Assembly: GCF_018070025.1 (NCBI RefSeq)
Contig: NZ_JAGPYQ010000001.1
Span: 434,001 to 498,000 of the forward strand
DNA: 64,000 nt
Direction of reading: 5' to 3'
DNA from: Streptomyces liliiviolaceus
Lineage (GTDB): Bacteria > Actinomycetota > Actinomycetes > Streptomycetales > Streptomycetaceae
Part shown: positions 62,395 to 64,000 of the stretch, one piece after another
How positions within the stretch are numbered: the first letter of the stretch is position 1
Layout: each line of letters begins with the position of its first letter
Made by a program: the position numbers and the translations under genes
Notes under the pieces: generated by a model
What the model was told of the DNA's origin: nothing
The model's database searches: none
The model's input: the letters and a program-made list of their open reading frames with translations, nothing else

Positions 62395-63519
62395 TCAGCG
62401 CTTGTGCTGCGAGTCCGCCACCGTGACCTCGACGCGCTGGAACTCCTTCAGTTCGCTGTAGCCGGTCGTGGCCATCGCGCGGCGCAGGGCGCCGAAGAAG
62501 TTCATGGAGCCGTCGGGGGTGTGCGAGGGGCCCAGCAGGACCTCCTCGATGGTGCCGACGGTGCCGAGGTCGACCTTCTTGCCGCGCGGCAGCTCCTCGT
62601 TGACGGCCTCCATGCCCCAGTGGTGGCCGCGGCCGGGCGCGTCCGTCGCGCGGGCGAGCGGGGAGCCCATCATCACCGAGTCGGCGCCGCAGGCGATCGC
62701 CTTGGGCAGGTCGCCGGACCAGCCGACCCCGCCGTCCGCGATCACGTGCACGTACCGGCCGCCGGACTCGTCCATGTAGTCGCGGCGGGCCGCGGCCACA
62801 TCCGCGACGGCGGTGGCCATCGGGACCTGGATGCCGAGCACGTTGCGCGTGGTGTGCGCGGCGCCGCCGCCGAAGCCCACCAGGACACCGGCCGCGCCGG
62901 TACGCATCAGGTGCAGCGCCGCCGTGTACGTGGCGCAGCCGCCGACGATGACCGGGACGTCCAGCTCGTAGATGAACTGCTTCAGGTTCAGCGGCTCGGA
63001 GGCGCCGGAGACGTGCTCCGCCGAGACCGTCGTACCGCGGATGACGAAGATGTCGACGCCCGCGTCAACCACGGCCTTGGAGAACTGCGCGGTGCGCTGC
63101 GGCGAGAGCGCGGCGGCGGTGACCACGCCCGAGTCGCGCACCTCCTTGATGCGCAGCCCGATCAGCTCCTCCTTGATGGGAGCCGCGTAGATCTCCTGGA
63201 GGCGGCGGGTCGCGGTCTCCGCGTCCAGCTCCACGATCTCGTCGAGGAGCGACTGCGGGTCCTCGTGCCGCGTCCACAGGCCTTCGAGGTTGAGGACGCC
63301 GAGACCGCCCAGCTCCCCGATGCGGATGGCGGTCGCCGGGGAGACCACCGAGTCCATGGGAGCCGCCAGGAACGGCAGCTCGAAGCGGTAGGCGTCGATC
63401 TGCCAGGCGATCGAGACCTCCTTCGGGTCGCGCGTACGGCGGCTCGGGACGACGGCGATGTCGTCGAAGGCGTACGCCCGGCGGCCGCGCTTGCCGCGCC
63501 CGATCTCGATCTCAGTCAC
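62395..63519 (-). CDS. guaB3: GuaB3-family IMP dehydrogenase-related protein
   Basis: 374 residues, a TIM-barrel IMP dehydrogenase/GMP reductase relative without CBS domains. Clear segments: YAFDDIAVVPSRRTRDP, FLAAPMDSVVSPATA, PVIVGGCATYTAALHLM, VHVIADGGVGWSGDLPKA and ADSVMMGSPLARA. The active-site loop reads GFGGGAAHTTRNVLG, with no Cys where IMP dehydrogenases have GxxSxCxT. Related actinobacterial proteins share this, so it appears to be a family trait. The family's exact reaction is debated. It lies just downstream of guaB on the same strand. Confidence 0.92.
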   Translation of the reverse strand: MTEIEIGRGKRGRRAYAFDDIAVVPSRRTRDPKEVSIAWQIDAYRFELPFLAAPMDSVVSPATAIRIGELGGLGVLNLEGLWTRHEDPQSLLDEIVELDAETATRRLQEIYAAPIKEELIGLRIKEVRDSGVVTAAALSPQRTAQFSKAVVDAGVDIFVIRGTTVSAEHVSGASEPLNLKQFIYELDVPVIVGGCATYTAALHLMRTGAAGVLVGFGGGAAHTTRNVLGIQVPMATAVADVAAARRDYMDESGGRYVHVIADGGVGWSGDLPKAIACGADSVMMGSPLARATDAPGRGHHWGMEAVNEELPRGKKVDLGTVGTIEEVLLGPSHTPDGSMNFFGALRRAMATTGYSELKEFQRVEVTVADSQHKR

Positions 63520-63575
63520 GTGTGTGGCCTTTCCCTCTTCGGTTCTGCGCGTTCCAGTATCCCCGACACATACGG

Positions 63576-63610
63576 CGAGGGCGGTCCCGGAGTCTCCGAG
63601 ACCGCCCTCG
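63576..63610. terminator. Hairpin terminator after guaB
   Basis: 11-bp perfect outer stem, cgagggcggtc (63576-63586) with gaccgccctcg (63600-63610), plus an inner cggag/ctccg extension. It lies 12 bases past the guaB stop and upstream of guaB3, so guaB3 probably also has its own promoter. Confidence 0.75.
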
Positions 63611-63622
63611 AACGGGTTGCTG

Positions 63623-64000
<378 letters not shown>

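Overview
The window is high-GC, densely packed actinobacterial chromosome and almost certainly Streptomyces. It has GTG and ATG starts, GGAGG-type ribosome sites, extreme third-position GC, and a gene order that (from memory) follows the S. coelicolor SCO4770-SCO4809 region. Families include actinobacterial GuaB3, a PspC histidine kinase, a LAETG sortase substrate, a cluster of receptor Ser/Thr kinases and dispersed GGGGCGCGGGGAACTGCGC elements. I see no tRNA, rRNA, CRISPR array, insertion sequence or prophage.

Layout. 1-1406: sucCD (end of the TCA block). 1.6-4.3 kb: two secreted short-repeat proteins preceding a tandem pair of terminators. 4.6-12.7 kb: a five-gene module in two divergent operons, MoxR ATPase / DUF5682 / VWA on the minus strand and SWIM zinc finger / DUF5691 on the plus strand. 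They share a promoter region with two head-to-head copies of an SOS-like (RecA-NDp/PafBC type) motif. 12.9-17 kb: a B12-binding IcmB-like protein with an altered cobalamin motif, a lipase and an M23 peptidase. 17-19.6 kb: pcrA helicase, whose promoter carries the same damage-type motif. 20-23.5 kb: two NlpC/P60 hydrolases, the first behind a clear c-di-AMP (ydaO) riboswitch. 23.5-27.7 kb: a LuxR-type response regulator, a PspC-fused histidine kinase and a divergent PspC/LiaF-like membrane protein, a likely envelope-stress set. 27.8-33.4 kb: DoxX, DUF4429/SHOCT, class II aldolase, PPOX and unknown membrane proteins. 33.4-35.8 kb: guaA and, divergently, chorismate mutase under an apparent Phe/Tyr leader-peptide attenuator. 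36.4-39.8 kb: a lipoprotein, a membrane protein and a wall-anchored LAETG protein. 40-43.5 kb: a GMC oxidoreductase (ChoD-like) and succinate-semialdehyde dehydrogenase. 43.6-58.2 kb: six kinase-family genes in one orientation with a diacylglycerol-kinase gene among them. Five have intact kinase motifs; one is a degenerate pseudokinase with a ~360-residue insertion. 58.6-61.8 kb: glpD and a divergent UDP-sugar dehydrogenase homologue lacking its catalytic residues. 62.4-64 kb: guaB3 and the 3' end of guaB.

Themes. Purine synthesis (guaA, guaB, guaB3) and central carbon genes frame several envelope functions: muralytic enzymes, kinases with extracytoplasmic domains, an envelope-stress two-component system, and secreted or wall-anchored proteins. 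Regulation readable in the DNA includes a riboswitch, an amino-acid attenuator, two damage-type promoter regions and several perfect-stem terminators. The least described material is the DUF5682/DUF5691 MoxR-VWA module with its shared promoter, the cluster of apparent pseudoenzymes, and the 34-bp tandem array between two kinase genes.
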